6,588 nt of DNA from an uncultured Faecalibacterium sp. (GTDB lineage: Bacteria > Bacillota > Clostridia > Oscillospirales > Ruminococcaceae), in NCBI GenBank assembly GCA_934561485.1, contig CAKTGS010000100.1, forward strand, positions 1-6,588. The letters run 5' to 3'. This document shows positions 1 to 6,519 of the stretch, in pieces. Under the pieces are notes generated by a model. The model was given only the letters and a program-made list of their open reading frames with translations. It made no database searches and was not told the origin of the DNA. A program made the translations under genes and the position numbers. Numbering within the stretch: the stretch's first letter is position 1; each line of letters begins with the position of its first letter.

Positions 1-276
1 GAGGGTGGCAATATTCTTGTGCCACTGTTTGGCGCTTTTTTGCTCTGCCGTGGGGACGTCCTGCCCATCGGATGCGTTTGTGTTTTGCATTGGTGCAGGC
101 TCCGGGTCGGGGCGGTAGTCGCCCCGGGCGCGGGCAGCTTCCTGCTCTTCCTTCTGCACCTTCTGGTCGATGCCCTTCAGGATGAACAGCAGCACCCCCA
201 ACGGCCCGGACATCGCCATGACGATAAAGATGGCGATGGTGGGGATCTTTGCAAAATAATGTTTTCTCGGCTCCAT
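1..276 (-). CDS. Hypothetical single-pass membrane protein, N-terminal part (cut by window edge)
   Basis: The first 92 codons of a gene read leftwards without a stop to the window edge; the C-terminal part is missing. The protein starts MEPRKHYFAKIP. A hydrophobic stretch at about residues 11-33 (IPTIAIFIVMAM, then SGPLGVLLFIL) looks like one transmembrane helix with a Ser-Gly-Pro kink. A highly charged segment follows (about 37-52, KVQKEEQEAARARGD), then a Pro/Asp/Gln-rich, probably disordered linker. I chose the ATG ending at 276 because an AAGGA ribosome binding site lies 10 nt upstream and a consensus promoter lies further upstream. The gene is on the same strand as htpG and downstream of it, but a terminator separates them, so it is probably its own transcription unit. 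I do not recognise the family and assign no function. An anchored protein with a cytoplasmic or extracellular domain outside this window is likely. Confidence 0.72.
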   Translation of the reverse strand, partial: MEPRKHYFAKIPTIAIFIVMAMSGPLGVLLFILKGIDQKVQKEEQEAARARGDYRPDPEPAPMQNTNASDGQDVPTAEQKSAKQWHKNIATL

Positions 277-300
277 GAAACAGAATTCCTTTCACAGAAA

Positions 301-351
301 GATAAAAATAAGACCGCGTTCCACTCTATTATAGCGGAGCGCGGCCTTTTT
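301..351 (-). terminator. Rho-independent terminator after htpG
   Basis: The arms 312-322 and 336-346 can pair over 11 positions, with one mismatch and one G-T pair. Read on the minus strand, the GC-rich hairpin is followed by a T-rich tract (complement of 301-311). A run of five T on the plus strand (347-351) flanks the other side, so the hairpin is formally bidirectional. It lies about 35 nt past the htpG stop codon, as expected for that gene's terminator. No plus-strand gene is present to need it. Confidence 0.75.
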
Positions 352-356
352 GTTAA
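328..356 (-). promoter_or_regulatory. Sigma-A promoter for the left-edge membrane protein gene
   Basis: On the minus strand a TTAACA -35 box (351-356) and a perfect TATAAT -10 box (328-333) are separated by exactly 17 nt. Transcription would start near 321, giving a leader of about 45 nt before the ATG at 276. The promoter lies inside the htpG terminator hairpin: the -10 box is in the loop region and the spacer forms one stem arm. The match to the sigma-A consensus is good, but activity is inferred. Confidence 0.6.
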
Positions 357-381
357 GGGGGTATTTCTGTGCGCGAAAATT

Positions 382-2310
382 TTACTTCATCAGGCTGCAA
401 ACGGCCTCGGCGTAAGCGGTGGGGTCGTCCACAGGCAGGCCTTCGATGAGCTGGGCCTGTGCATACAGCAGGGCGCTGTACTTGTTGATCTTGTCGGTGT
501 CGCCGGCCTCCTGTGCGGCCTTCAGGGCGGCAAATACGGGGTGGCTCACGTTCAACTCCAGCACCTTGTCGCTCTTTACGCCCTCGCTGCCGGGCTGCTT
601 GGACAGAACCTTCTCCATCTCGATGGACAGCGGGCCGTCAGCGCTCAGGCATACGGGGTGATCCTTCAGGCGGGTGGAGACTTTGACTTCCTTCACCTTA
701 CCGTTCAGGGCGTCCTTCATGGCATCAAACAGGGGCTTGTTCTCGGCAGTGGCATCCTCGGCGGCCTTCTTCTCCTCTTCGGATTCCAGACCCAGATCAC
801 CGCTGTTCACGTTCTTGAACTCCACGGTGCCGTCCTTGCCCTCAGCGTCCTTGCGCGGGTAGGTGCGCAGGATCTGCAGGCAGAACTCATCCACGTCCTC
901 AGTCAGCAGCAGCACGTCATAGCCCTTGTCCAGCACCAGCTCGGCGGCAGGCAGCTTTGCCAGGCGGTCGGTGGAGTCACCGGCAGCAAAGTAGATGTAC
1001 TTCTGCTCGGCAGGCATCTTGTCGATGTACTCCTGCAGGGTGACCATCTTCTGCTCCTTGGCGGACCAGAACAGCAGCAGGTCGCGCAGCAGCTCGGCGT
1101 GCATTCCATAGTCGGAGTATGCACCAAACTTAATCTGACGCCCGAATTCCTTCCAGAATTCCTCGTATTTCGCGCGGTCGTTGGCCAGCATGGCGTGCAG
1201 CTCGTTCTTGATCTTCTTTTCCAGTGCGTTGTGGATCAGCTTGAGCTGGTTGTCCTTCTGCAGCATTTCACGGCTGATGTTCAAGCTCAGATCCTGGCTG
1301 TCCACAATACCCTTGACGAAGCTGAAGTAGTCGGGCAGCAGGTCGGCGCACTTTTCCATGATCAGCACGCCGGATGCATACAAAGCCAGGCCCTTTTCGT
1401 AGTCCTTGGTATAGAAGTCGTAGGGACGGTGGCTGGGCACGAACAGCAGGGCGTTGTAGTTGGCGGTGCCTTCGGTGCGGCTCACGATGACCCGGGCGGG
1501 GTCTGCATAGTCGCCGAACTTGTCCTTATAGAAGGTGTTGTACTCTTCATCGGTCACTTCGCTCTTCTGCTTTTTCCAGATGGGTACCATGCTGTTCAGG
1601 GTTTCCAGCTCGGTGTAGGTTTCCCACTCGGGCTTGTAGTCCTCGGGCTTGGGGTCCGGTTCCGGCTTCTGGCGGCTCTTTTCGCGCTCCATCTGGATGG
1701 GATAGCGCACATAGTCGCTGTACTTCTTGACGATGGCCACGATGCCGTACTCATCCAGGAAGTTGTCGTAGTGGTCGGTCTCGGTGTCGGGCTTGATGTG
1801 CAGGATGATCTGGGTACCAGCAGTGTCCTTCTCGGCGGGGGTCATTTCGTAGCCGTCCACGCCGGAGGATTCCCACTGCCAGGCCTCGTCCGAACCATAG
1901 GCCTTGGAAAGAACGGTGACCTTATCGGCTACCATAAAGGAAGAGTAGAAACCGACACCAAACTGGCCGATGATGTCAATGTTCTCGTCCTTGTTGTCCT
2001 TCTTGAAGTCCAGGGAGCCGGAGTGGGCAATGGTGCCCAGGTTCTGCTCCAGCTCTTCCTTGGTCATACCAATGCCGTTATCCTCCACGGTCAGGATGCG
2101 GTTTTCCTTATCGCGGGTGATCAGGATGCGGAAATCGCCCTTGTTCATGCCCACGGAGGTGTCGGTCAGGCTCTTATAATACAGCTTATCAATGGCGTCC
2201 GAAGCATTGGAAATCAGCTCGCGCAGGAAAATTTCCTTGTTGGTGTAGATGGAGTTGATCATCATGTCCATCAGCTTTTTGCTTTCTGCCTGGAATTCTT
2301 TCTTGGCCAT
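382..2310 (-). CDS. htpG: HtpG, bacterial Hsp90 molecular chaperone
   Basis: A 642-residue cytosolic, homodimeric, ATP-driven chaperone that remodels client proteins. The N-terminal GHKL ATPase domain (about 1-210) shows FLRELISNASDAIDK, with Glu31 and Asn35 placed like the catalytic Glu and Mg-binding Asn. It also has DNGIGM (77-82), TIAHSGS (93-99) and the lid GQFGVGFYS (115-123). A charged, Pro-rich linker (about 208-240) leads to the middle domain, which carries LSLNISREMLQ with Arg347 at the position of the ATP-contacting arginine. The C-terminal dimerisation domain extends to the end. Length is normal for the family (about 620-650). I chose the ATG at 2308-2310 (MAKKEFQAESKK) because an AGAGG site sits 9 nt upstream and family members begin here; an in-frame ATG 12 codons upstream lacks support. 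The gene stands alone, with its own promoter, CIRCE operator and terminator, divergent from pheST. It is intact, with all key residues present. Confidence 0.98.
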   Translation of the reverse strand: MAKKEFQAESKKLMDMMINSIYTNKEIFLRELISNASDAIDKLYYKSLTDTSVGMNKGDFRILITRDKENRILTVEDNGIGMTKEELEQNLGTIAHSGSLDFKKDNKDENIDIIGQFGVGFYSSFMVADKVTVLSKAYGSDEAWQWESSGVDGYEMTPAEKDTAGTQIILHIKPDTETDHYDNFLDEYGIVAIVKKYSDYVRYPIQMEREKSRQKPEPDPKPEDYKPEWETYTELETLNSMVPIWKKQKSEVTDEEYNTFYKDKFGDYADPARVIVSRTEGTANYNALLFVPSHRPYDFYTKDYEKGLALYASGVLIMEKCADLLPDYFSFVKGIVDSQDLSLNISREMLQKDNQLKLIHNALEKKIKNELHAMLANDRAKYEEFWKEFGRQIKFGAYSDYGMHAELLRDLLLFWSAKEQKMVTLQEYIDKMPAEQKYIYFAAGDSTDRLAKLPAAELVLDKGYDVLLLTEDVDEFCLQILRTYPRKDAEGKDGTVEFKNVNSGDLGLESEEEKKAAEDATAENKPLFDAMKDALNGKVKEVKVSTRLKDHPVCLSADGPLSIEMEKVLSKQPGSEGVKSDKVLELNVSHPVFAALKAAQEAGDTDKINKYSALLYAQAQLIEGLPVDDPTAYAEAVCSLMK

Positions 2311-2346
2311 AATACAAAACCTCTTTTTGAATGATAGTAGGATCAA

Positions 2347-2384
2347 GCTGCCCCTTGCAGGGCAGCCGCCGCATACAGCGGCTG
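2347..2384 (-). promoter_or_regulatory. htpG leader with two overlapping alternative hairpins
   Basis: The untranslated leader of htpG (about 2449 down to 2311, roughly 139 nt) contains two perfect 7-bp inverted repeats that share sequence. One pairs 2363-2369 with 2378-2384 (8-nt loop). The other pairs 2347-2353 with 2360-2366 (6-nt loop). Both need 2363-2366, so only one can form fully at a time. Neither is followed by a T-run, so they are not ordinary terminators. The ribosome binding site lies about 25 nt downstream. A role in mRNA stability, translation or temperature response is possible but only inferred. Confidence 0.4.
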
Positions 2385-2430
2385 ATGCCGAGAAGCGGAT
2401 GCACCCGGGGAACGAGTGACATTAAACTTC

Positions 2431-2457
2431 TTAGCACTCGTAATCTTCGAGTGCTAA
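2431..2457. promoter_or_regulatory. CIRCE operator (HrcA binding site) controlling htpG
   Basis: TTAGCACTC (2431-2439), a 9-nt spacer and GAGTGCTAA (2449-2457) match the CIRCE consensus at all 18 arm positions with the canonical spacing. CIRCE is the operator of the repressor HrcA, which keeps class I heat-shock genes (usually groESL and the dnaK operon) off until GroEL is titrated by misfolded protein. Here it overlaps the last two bases of the htpG -10 box and covers the predicted start site, so HrcA binding should block initiation. hrcA itself is not in the window. Confidence 0.95.
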
Positions 2458-2484
2458 TATACACCGTTGCCGCACAAAAATCAA
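2456..2484 (-). promoter_or_regulatory. Sigma-A promoter of htpG
   Basis: On the minus strand TTGATT (2479-2484) and TATATT (2456-2461) are separated by 17 nt. The predicted start is near 2449, inside the CIRCE element. AT-rich DNA with A-tracts lies directly upstream of the -35 box (2485-2529) and could act as an UP element or bend. Confidence 0.75.
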
Positions 2485-2539
2485 GGGCTTTCATAAAAAG
2501 TTTAAAAATGGGCTTTCTGCATAAAAAAGTGCCGGACGC

Positions 2540-2568
2540 TTGCAAAGCGGCGTAAAATGTGGTAACAT
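2540..2568 (+). promoter_or_regulatory. Probable sigma-A promoter of the pheST operon
   Basis: TTGCAA (2540-2545) and TAACAT (2563-2568) are 17 nt apart, and TGG directly before the -10 gives an extended -10. The predicted start is near 2575, about 35 nt before stem I of the T-box, which suits a T-box leader. A competing -10-like TATAAA at 2580-2585 lacks a good -35 box. The -35 box lies within a small inverted repeat (2537-2549), which may be chance. Confidence 0.55.
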
Positions 2569-2608
2569 AAGCCTTGGTTATAAAACCTAAAACCTGAATA
2601 CTCCCAAA

Positions 2609-2893
2609 CGCAGCGACGGAGAGAGTAGGTTTTTCCTGCAGGGCAAAGAGAGAGGCTTCACCGGCTGAAAGGGCTTCCGCGTGCAGAAAACTGAAGTTCG
2701 CTCCCGAGCGGCCTGCGCGAACGGCATTGGCTCATTAGCACAGGACGGTTGCGCCCCGTTACGGCGTTTGAGCGCTGTCTGCAGCTTTTTGTGCGTGCAG
2801 GCAGAAAACGGGTGGTACCGCGGAGACTGCATTGATTTCAGGCTTCGTCCCTTCTTGTCCGGTTTGGCCGGGCAGGGGGACGGGGCCTTTTTT
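2609..2893 (+). promoter_or_regulatory. T-box riboswitch, tRNA-Phe sensing, leader of pheST
   Basis: This leader RNA reads the charging state of tRNA-Phe and permits transcription of pheS-pheT when the tRNA is uncharged. The stem I base pairs 2609-2613 with 2713-2717, and a middle part pairs 2636-2640 with 2682-2686. The specifier is TTC at 2697-2699, in the context GAAGTTCGCTCCCGAG typical of specifier loops. Stem III pairs 2777-2783 with 2796-2802. The T-box motif GGGTGGTACCGCGG (2810-2823) is canonical. In the antiterminator, GGG (2810-2812) pairs with CCC (2849-2851) and GCGGAG (2820-2825) with CTTCGT (2843-2848), leaving the 7-nt bulge TGGTACC. The bulge begins TGGT, which fits the ACCA end expected of a tRNA-Phe with discriminator A. 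Codon, bulge and downstream genes all agree on phenylalanine. Confidence 0.95.
2841..2893 (+). terminator. T-box-controlled terminator (attenuator) before pheS
   Basis: GGCTTCGTCCC (2841-2851) pairs with 2877-2887 over 11 positions, including two G-T pairs. Inner helices CTTG/CAGG and CCGG/CCGG extend it, and six T follow (2888-2893). The 5' arm contains the sequence the antiterminator needs (2843-2851), so the two folds exclude each other. This is the default OFF state when tRNA-Phe is charged. Confidence 0.92.
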
Positions 2894-2939
2894 ATAGTCT
2901 CCGCCCATGAACACGAAGTAGTAAAAGGAGAGAACATCC

Positions 2940-3962
2940 ATGCAAGCAATGATTGATGAGCTGGCAAAACAGGCCGAAGAGAGCCTTGGCCAGGTGTCCA
3001 GCAAAGAAACGCTGGCCTCTTTCTGGCAGGAATACCTCAGCAAGAACGGCAAGATCCCTGCCCTGATGAAGAACCTGCGCACCGTTGCGCCCGAAGAGCG
3101 TCCGGCCATGGGTAAGATCATCAACGAACTCAAGGCCAAGGTACAGGCGGATTACGATGCCGCCGCCGAAAAGGTGAAGGCTGCCGAGCTGGCTACCCGC
3201 AACGCCGCCGAGACGGTGGACATCACCCTGCCCGCCAAGACCCGCCCCATGGGCGGCCTGCACCCGCTGACCCTGATCACCAACCAGATCATTGACGTGT
3301 TCTCCGGCATGGGCTTTTCGGTGGGCACCTTCCCGGAGATCGAGGACGATGACCACAACTTTACCCGCCTGAACGTGCCCAAGGATCACCCGGCACGCGA
3401 CATGCAGGACACCTTCTACCTGTCGGAGGAGTTCCTGCTGCGTACCCAGACTTCCGGCGGCCAGATCCGCACCATGGACGTTCAGAAGCCGCCCATCAAG
3501 ATCCTGATGCCCGGCCGTGTGTTCCGCTCCGACTCGGACGCTACCCACAGCCCCATGTTCCACCAGATGGAAGGCCTGGTCGTGGACAAGGGCATCACCC
3601 TGGGCGACCTGCAGGGCGCACTGAACACCTTCGTGCAGAAGCTGTTCGGTGCCGACACCCGCACCCGCCTGCGTCCTTCTTACTTCCCGTTCACCGAGCC
3701 CAGCGTGGAAGTGGACGTGAGCTGCTTTGAATGCCACGGCAAGGGCTGCCCGCTGTGCAAGCACACCGGCTGGATCGAGGTGCTGGGCGGCGGCGTTGTG
3801 AACCGCAAGGTGCTGGAAAACTGCAACATCGACCCGGATGAGTATTCCGGCTTTGCCTTTGGCATTGGCATCGAGCGCATTGCCATGCTGAAGTACGGCA
3901 TCAACAACATCGGCCTGATGTTCGAGAACAACCTGCAGTTCCTCAAGCAGTTCCACGAATAA
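2940..3962 (+). CDS. pheS: Phenylalanyl-tRNA synthetase alpha subunit
   Basis: The 340-residue catalytic subunit of the cytosolic alpha2-beta2 enzyme that attaches phenylalanine to tRNA-Phe using ATP. The N-terminal region (about 1-95) is an Ala/Lys/Glu-rich coiled coil that contacts tRNA. The class II catalytic core follows: GGLHPLTLITNQI (105-117) in motif 1, FRSDSDATHSPMFHQMEGL (195-213) in motif 2, and GFAFGIGIERIAML (304-317) with Arg313 in motif 3. The phenylalanine-pocket segment FPFTEPSVEVDV (249-260) is intact. Four cysteines at 262, 265, 270 and 273 (CFECHGKGCPLC) form a probable zinc-knuckle insertion, which I recall in other Firmicutes PheS and which E. coli PheS lacks. Length is typical. 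The ATG has a strong AAAGGAG site 9 nt upstream. It is the first gene of a two-gene operon under the T-box and ends 18 nt before pheT. Confidence 0.98.
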   Translation: MQAMIDELAKQAEESLGQVSSKETLASFWQEYLSKNGKIPALMKNLRTVAPEERPAMGKIINELKAKVQADYDAAAEKVKAAELATRNAAETVDITLPAKTRPMGGLHPLTLITNQIIDVFSGMGFSVGTFPEIEDDDHNFTRLNVPKDHPARDMQDTFYLSEEFLLRTQTSGGQIRTMDVQKPPIKILMPGRVFRSDSDATHSPMFHQMEGLVVDKGITLGDLQGALNTFVQKLFGADTRTRLRPSYFPFTEPSVEVDVSCFECHGKGCPLCKHTGWIEVLGGGVVNRKVLENCNIDPDEYSGFAFGIGIERIAMLKYGINNIGLMFENNLQFLKQFHE

Positions 3963-3980
3963 GAGGGGAGAGAACAAACA

Positions 3981-6392
3981 ATGAAAGTACCGTTCAGTTG
4001 GTTAAAAGAATTCGTTGATATCGATGTTACCGCACAGGAACTGGAGGAGAAGCTGTTCTCCTGCGGCTTTGAAGTGGAAGAGCTGATCCCGCTGGATGCC
4101 GGCATCAGCAAGGTGGTTGTCGGCAAGATCGTGGAGATGGAAAAGCAGGAGGGTACCCACCTGACCAAGTGCGTGGTGGACTGCGGCGGCTACGGCCACG
4201 ACATCCGCATCAGCACCGGTGCCGCCAACATGAAGCTGGGCGACTGTGTGCCCGCTGCCCTGGATGGCTCCACGCTGCCCGGCGGCATCAAGATCAAGGC
4301 CCGCAAGATGCAGGGCGTGGAATCCAATGGTATGCTGTGCTCCGGCGAAGAGCTGGGCCTGAACGATGACCTGTTCCCCGGTTCTGAGGTCTACGGCCTG
4401 CTGATCCTGCCCGAGGATTCCGTTCCCGGCACCGATATTGCACCGGTGGTAGGTCTGGATGACTACATCTTTGATATTTCCATCACTGCAAACCGTCCGG
4501 ACTGCCAGTCTGTGCTGGGCATTGCCCGCGAGGTGGCAGCCATTCTGGGCAAGCCCCTGCACATGCCCGCCATGGACTACAAGACCGTCTGCGATGCCGA
4601 TGAGCCGGTCAGCGTCAAGGTGGAAGCACCGGACCTGTGCCCCCGCTACATGGCACACTATGTGCGCAACATCCGCATGGGCGAGTCTCCCCGCTGGATG
4701 AAGCGCCACCTGGCCCTGTGCGGCCTGCGCTCCATCAGCAATGTGGTGGATATCACCAACCACACCCTGCTGGAAATGGGCCAGCCCATGCACGCCTTTG
4801 ACCTGAACAAGGTGGCCGGCCGCAGCATCACTGTGCGCCGCGCCCACGAAGGGGAAAAGATCGTCACCCTGGACGAGAAGGAATTTACCCTGAACCCCAA
4901 CAATCTGGTCATCTGTGATGCCGAAAAGCCGGTGGCTCTGGCCGGCATCATGGGCGGTGCCAACTCCGGCATGGACGACAACACCACCAGCCTGCTGTTC
5001 GAGTGCGCCACCTTTGCCCGCGACTGCGTGCGTAAGACCAGCCGTGCCCTGGGCCAGAACAGTGATTCTTCTGCCCGCTACGAGAAGGGTGTGGACCGTC
5101 ACTCTCCCGAGCTGGGCCTGGCCCGCGCCCTGCACCTGATCCAGCAGCTGGATTGCGGTGATATTACCACGCTGGAATACAACCTGACCGATGGCCGTCC
5201 GCTGGAGCGTAAGCACATCGTTACCACCCCTGCCAAGATCTGCGGCGTGCTGGGTATTACAGTGCCGGATCAGACCATGATCGACATTCTGCAGCGTCTG
5301 GAGTTCATCGTGGATGTGCAGGCAGATGGCAGCTGGGATGTGTCTGCGCCTCTGTACCGTGAGGACGTGGAGAGTTTCCCGGATCTGGCAGAGGAAGTCA
5401 TCCGTGAGTACGGCTACGACCACATTGTGCCCACCTTCCTGAACACTGCTGCCGTGACCAACGGCGGTCTGAACTACGATCAGAAGCAGCAGCTCAAGAC
5501 CAAGCGTCTGCTGGCTGCGCAGGGCTTCTACGAGGCCTCCACGCTGGCCTTCTATTCCAATGCAGAGCTGGATATGCTGCATATCCCGGCGGATGATGAA
5601 GCCCGCAAGGCTATCCGCATCCTGAATCCCATCAGCGAGAATCTGTCCATCATGCGCACGCTGCTGGCTCCTTCCATGCTGAATGTCGTTGTGGATAACC
5701 TGAAGAAGGGCAACTCCGAGGGCCGCCTGTTCGAGATGGCACCGGTTTATCTGGCCAAGGAGCTGCCCATCAATGAGCATCCGCACGAGCGTCAGACCCT
5801 GTGCATTGGTGCATTCGGCCCTGAAGAGGACTTCTTTACCGTCAAGGGTGCATTGGAAGCACTGGCTGCCGGTTTCGGCCTGAGCTTTGACTATAAGCGC
5901 GAGACCACTCCGTGGCTGCACCCCGGCATCAGCGCCGCTGTTTACTGCAATGGTAAGCGCCTGGGCGTGTTTGGCAAGCTGGCCAATGAGATCAACGGGG
6001 AACTGGAGATCGCAAAGGAGCAGAAGGACAGCCAGAACATCTATCTGGGAGAGCTGGATTATGAGGCTCTCATGTCCTGTGTGGAGGGTGAGCTGCGCTA
6101 TCAGCCGCTCAGCCCCTATGCAGCTGTCAAGCGTGACCTGGCACTGGTCTGTGATGAAAAGACCACCTGCGGCGAGATCGAAGAGACGATCAAGAAGGCC
6201 AGCCCGCTGGTGAATGAGGTCAAGCTGTTCGATATTTACCGCGGCGCAAACCTCGGCGAGGGCAAGAAGAGCATGGCGTTCACGCTGTCTCTGGCCGACC
6301 CGAAGAAGGAAGTTTCTGCCGAAGAGGTGGAGCGCGTGGTCAAGAAGATCCTCGGCAACCTGAAGTTCAAGCTTGGCATCGAGATCCGCTAA
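3981..6392 (+). CDS. pheT: Phenylalanyl-tRNA synthetase beta subunit
   Basis: The 803-residue non-catalytic and editing subunit, partner of PheS. The domains follow the standard bacterial order. An N-terminal segment leads to an EMAP/OB-type tRNA-binding domain (about 39-150; VVGKIVEME, GVESNGMLCSGEELGL). The B3/B4 editing domain (about 210-395) hydrolyses Tyr-tRNA-Phe and shows SNVVDITNH (253-261), GQPMHAFD (267-274), ALAGIMGG (319-326), FECA (340-343) and SDSSARYEKGVD (361-372). The B5 domain (about 409-484) carries Asp461, Asp467, Glu470 and Glu471 of the Mg-binding region. A catalytic-like core (about 490-700) precedes a C-terminal FDX-ACB anticodon-binding domain (about 711-803; SPYAAVKRDLALV). 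The length is full for the long bacterial form, so editing is probably retained. An AGAGGGGAG site precedes the ATG, 18 nt after pheS. The gene is co-transcribed under the T-box and followed by a terminator. Confidence 0.98.
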   Translation: MKVPFSWLKEFVDIDVTAQELEEKLFSCGFEVEELIPLDAGISKVVVGKIVEMEKQEGTHLTKCVVDCGGYGHDIRISTGAANMKLGDCVPAALDGSTLPGGIKIKARKMQGVESNGMLCSGEELGLNDDLFPGSEVYGLLILPEDSVPGTDIAPVVGLDDYIFDISITANRPDCQSVLGIAREVAAILGKPLHMPAMDYKTVCDADEPVSVKVEAPDLCPRYMAHYVRNIRMGESPRWMKRHLALCGLRSISNVVDITNHTLLEMGQPMHAFDLNKVAGRSITVRRAHEGEKIVTLDEKEFTLNPNNLVICDAEKPVALAGIMGGANSGMDDNTTSLLFECATFARDCVRKTSRALGQNSDSSARYEKGVDRHSPELGLARALHLIQQLDCGDITTLEYNLTDGRPLERKHIVTTPAKICGVLGITVPDQTMIDILQRLEFIVDVQADGSWDVSAPLYREDVESFPDLAEEVIREYGYDHIVPTFLNTAAVTNGGLNYDQKQQLKTKRLLAAQGFYEASTLAFYSNAELDMLHIPADDEARKAIRILNPISENLSIMRTLLAPSMLNVVVDNLKKGNSEGRLFEMAPVYLAKELPINEHPHERQTLCIGAFGPEEDFFTVKGALEALAAGFGLSFDYKRETTPWLHPGISAAVYCNGKRLGVFGKLANEINGELEIAKEQKDSQNIYLGELDYEALMSCVEGELRYQPLSPYAAVKRDLALVCDEKTTCGEIEETIKKASPLVNEVKLFDIYRGANLGEGKKSMAFTLSLADPKKEVSAEEVERVVKKILGNLKFKLGIEIR

Positions 6393-6421
6393 GTGTTTAT
6401 ATAAGTAATAATATAGAACCC

Positions 6422-6456
6422 AAAGGCCGTCTGTGCAGTGCATGGACGGCCTTTTT
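6422..6456 (+). terminator. Rho-independent terminator of the pheST operon
   Basis: AAAGGCCGTC (6422-6431) pairs perfectly with GACGGCCTTT (6445-6454). TGCA/TGCA in the loop can extend the stem, and five T follow (6452-6456). It lies 29 nt after the pheT stop codon. The A-run on the 5' side could let it work on the other strand too, but no minus-strand gene is visible here. Confidence 0.95.
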
Positions 6457-6519
6457 GCATGGGAAGGAGGGGAAAATCGTAATATAAGTGAGGCGAACTT
6501 GATTTTCTTTTAAAAAAGA

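Noticed and set aside
19..2334. Very long open frame on the plus strand, antisense to htpG
   Set aside because: It runs exactly opposite the certain htpG gene, crosses the terminator and the left-edge gene, has Leu/Val/Gln/His-rich low-complexity content, and has no convincing ribosome binding site. It is a by-product of G/C-ending codons on the real strand.
2311..2346. In-frame upstream ATG that would add 12 residues to HtpG
   Set aside because: The extra residues (MILLSFKKRFCI) do not occur in HtpG proteins, and the AGAGG site sits at the correct distance from the inner ATG at 2310, within the would-be extension.
2413..2418. CGAGTG near the CIRCE element, possibly an extra half-site
   Set aside because: It matches only the core of one arm and has no paired partner. 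HrcA binds the full inverted repeat.
2537..2549. Small inverted repeat CGCTT-GCA-AAGCG overlapping the pheST -35 box
   Set aside because: Only 5 bp per arm, no known operator match, and easily produced by chance. It is kept only as a note on the promoter.
4002..6443. Long open frame on the minus strand, antisense to pheT (and a similar one opposite pheS, 2892-3977)
   Set aside because: Same cause: pheT and pheS are certain, and the antisense frames show no recognisable domain, plausible composition or start signal.
6463..6470. Strong Shine-Dalgarno-like AAGGAGGG after the pheT terminator
   Set aside because: No start codon at a usable distance opens a frame longer than a few codons. No promoter is seen between it and the terminator.
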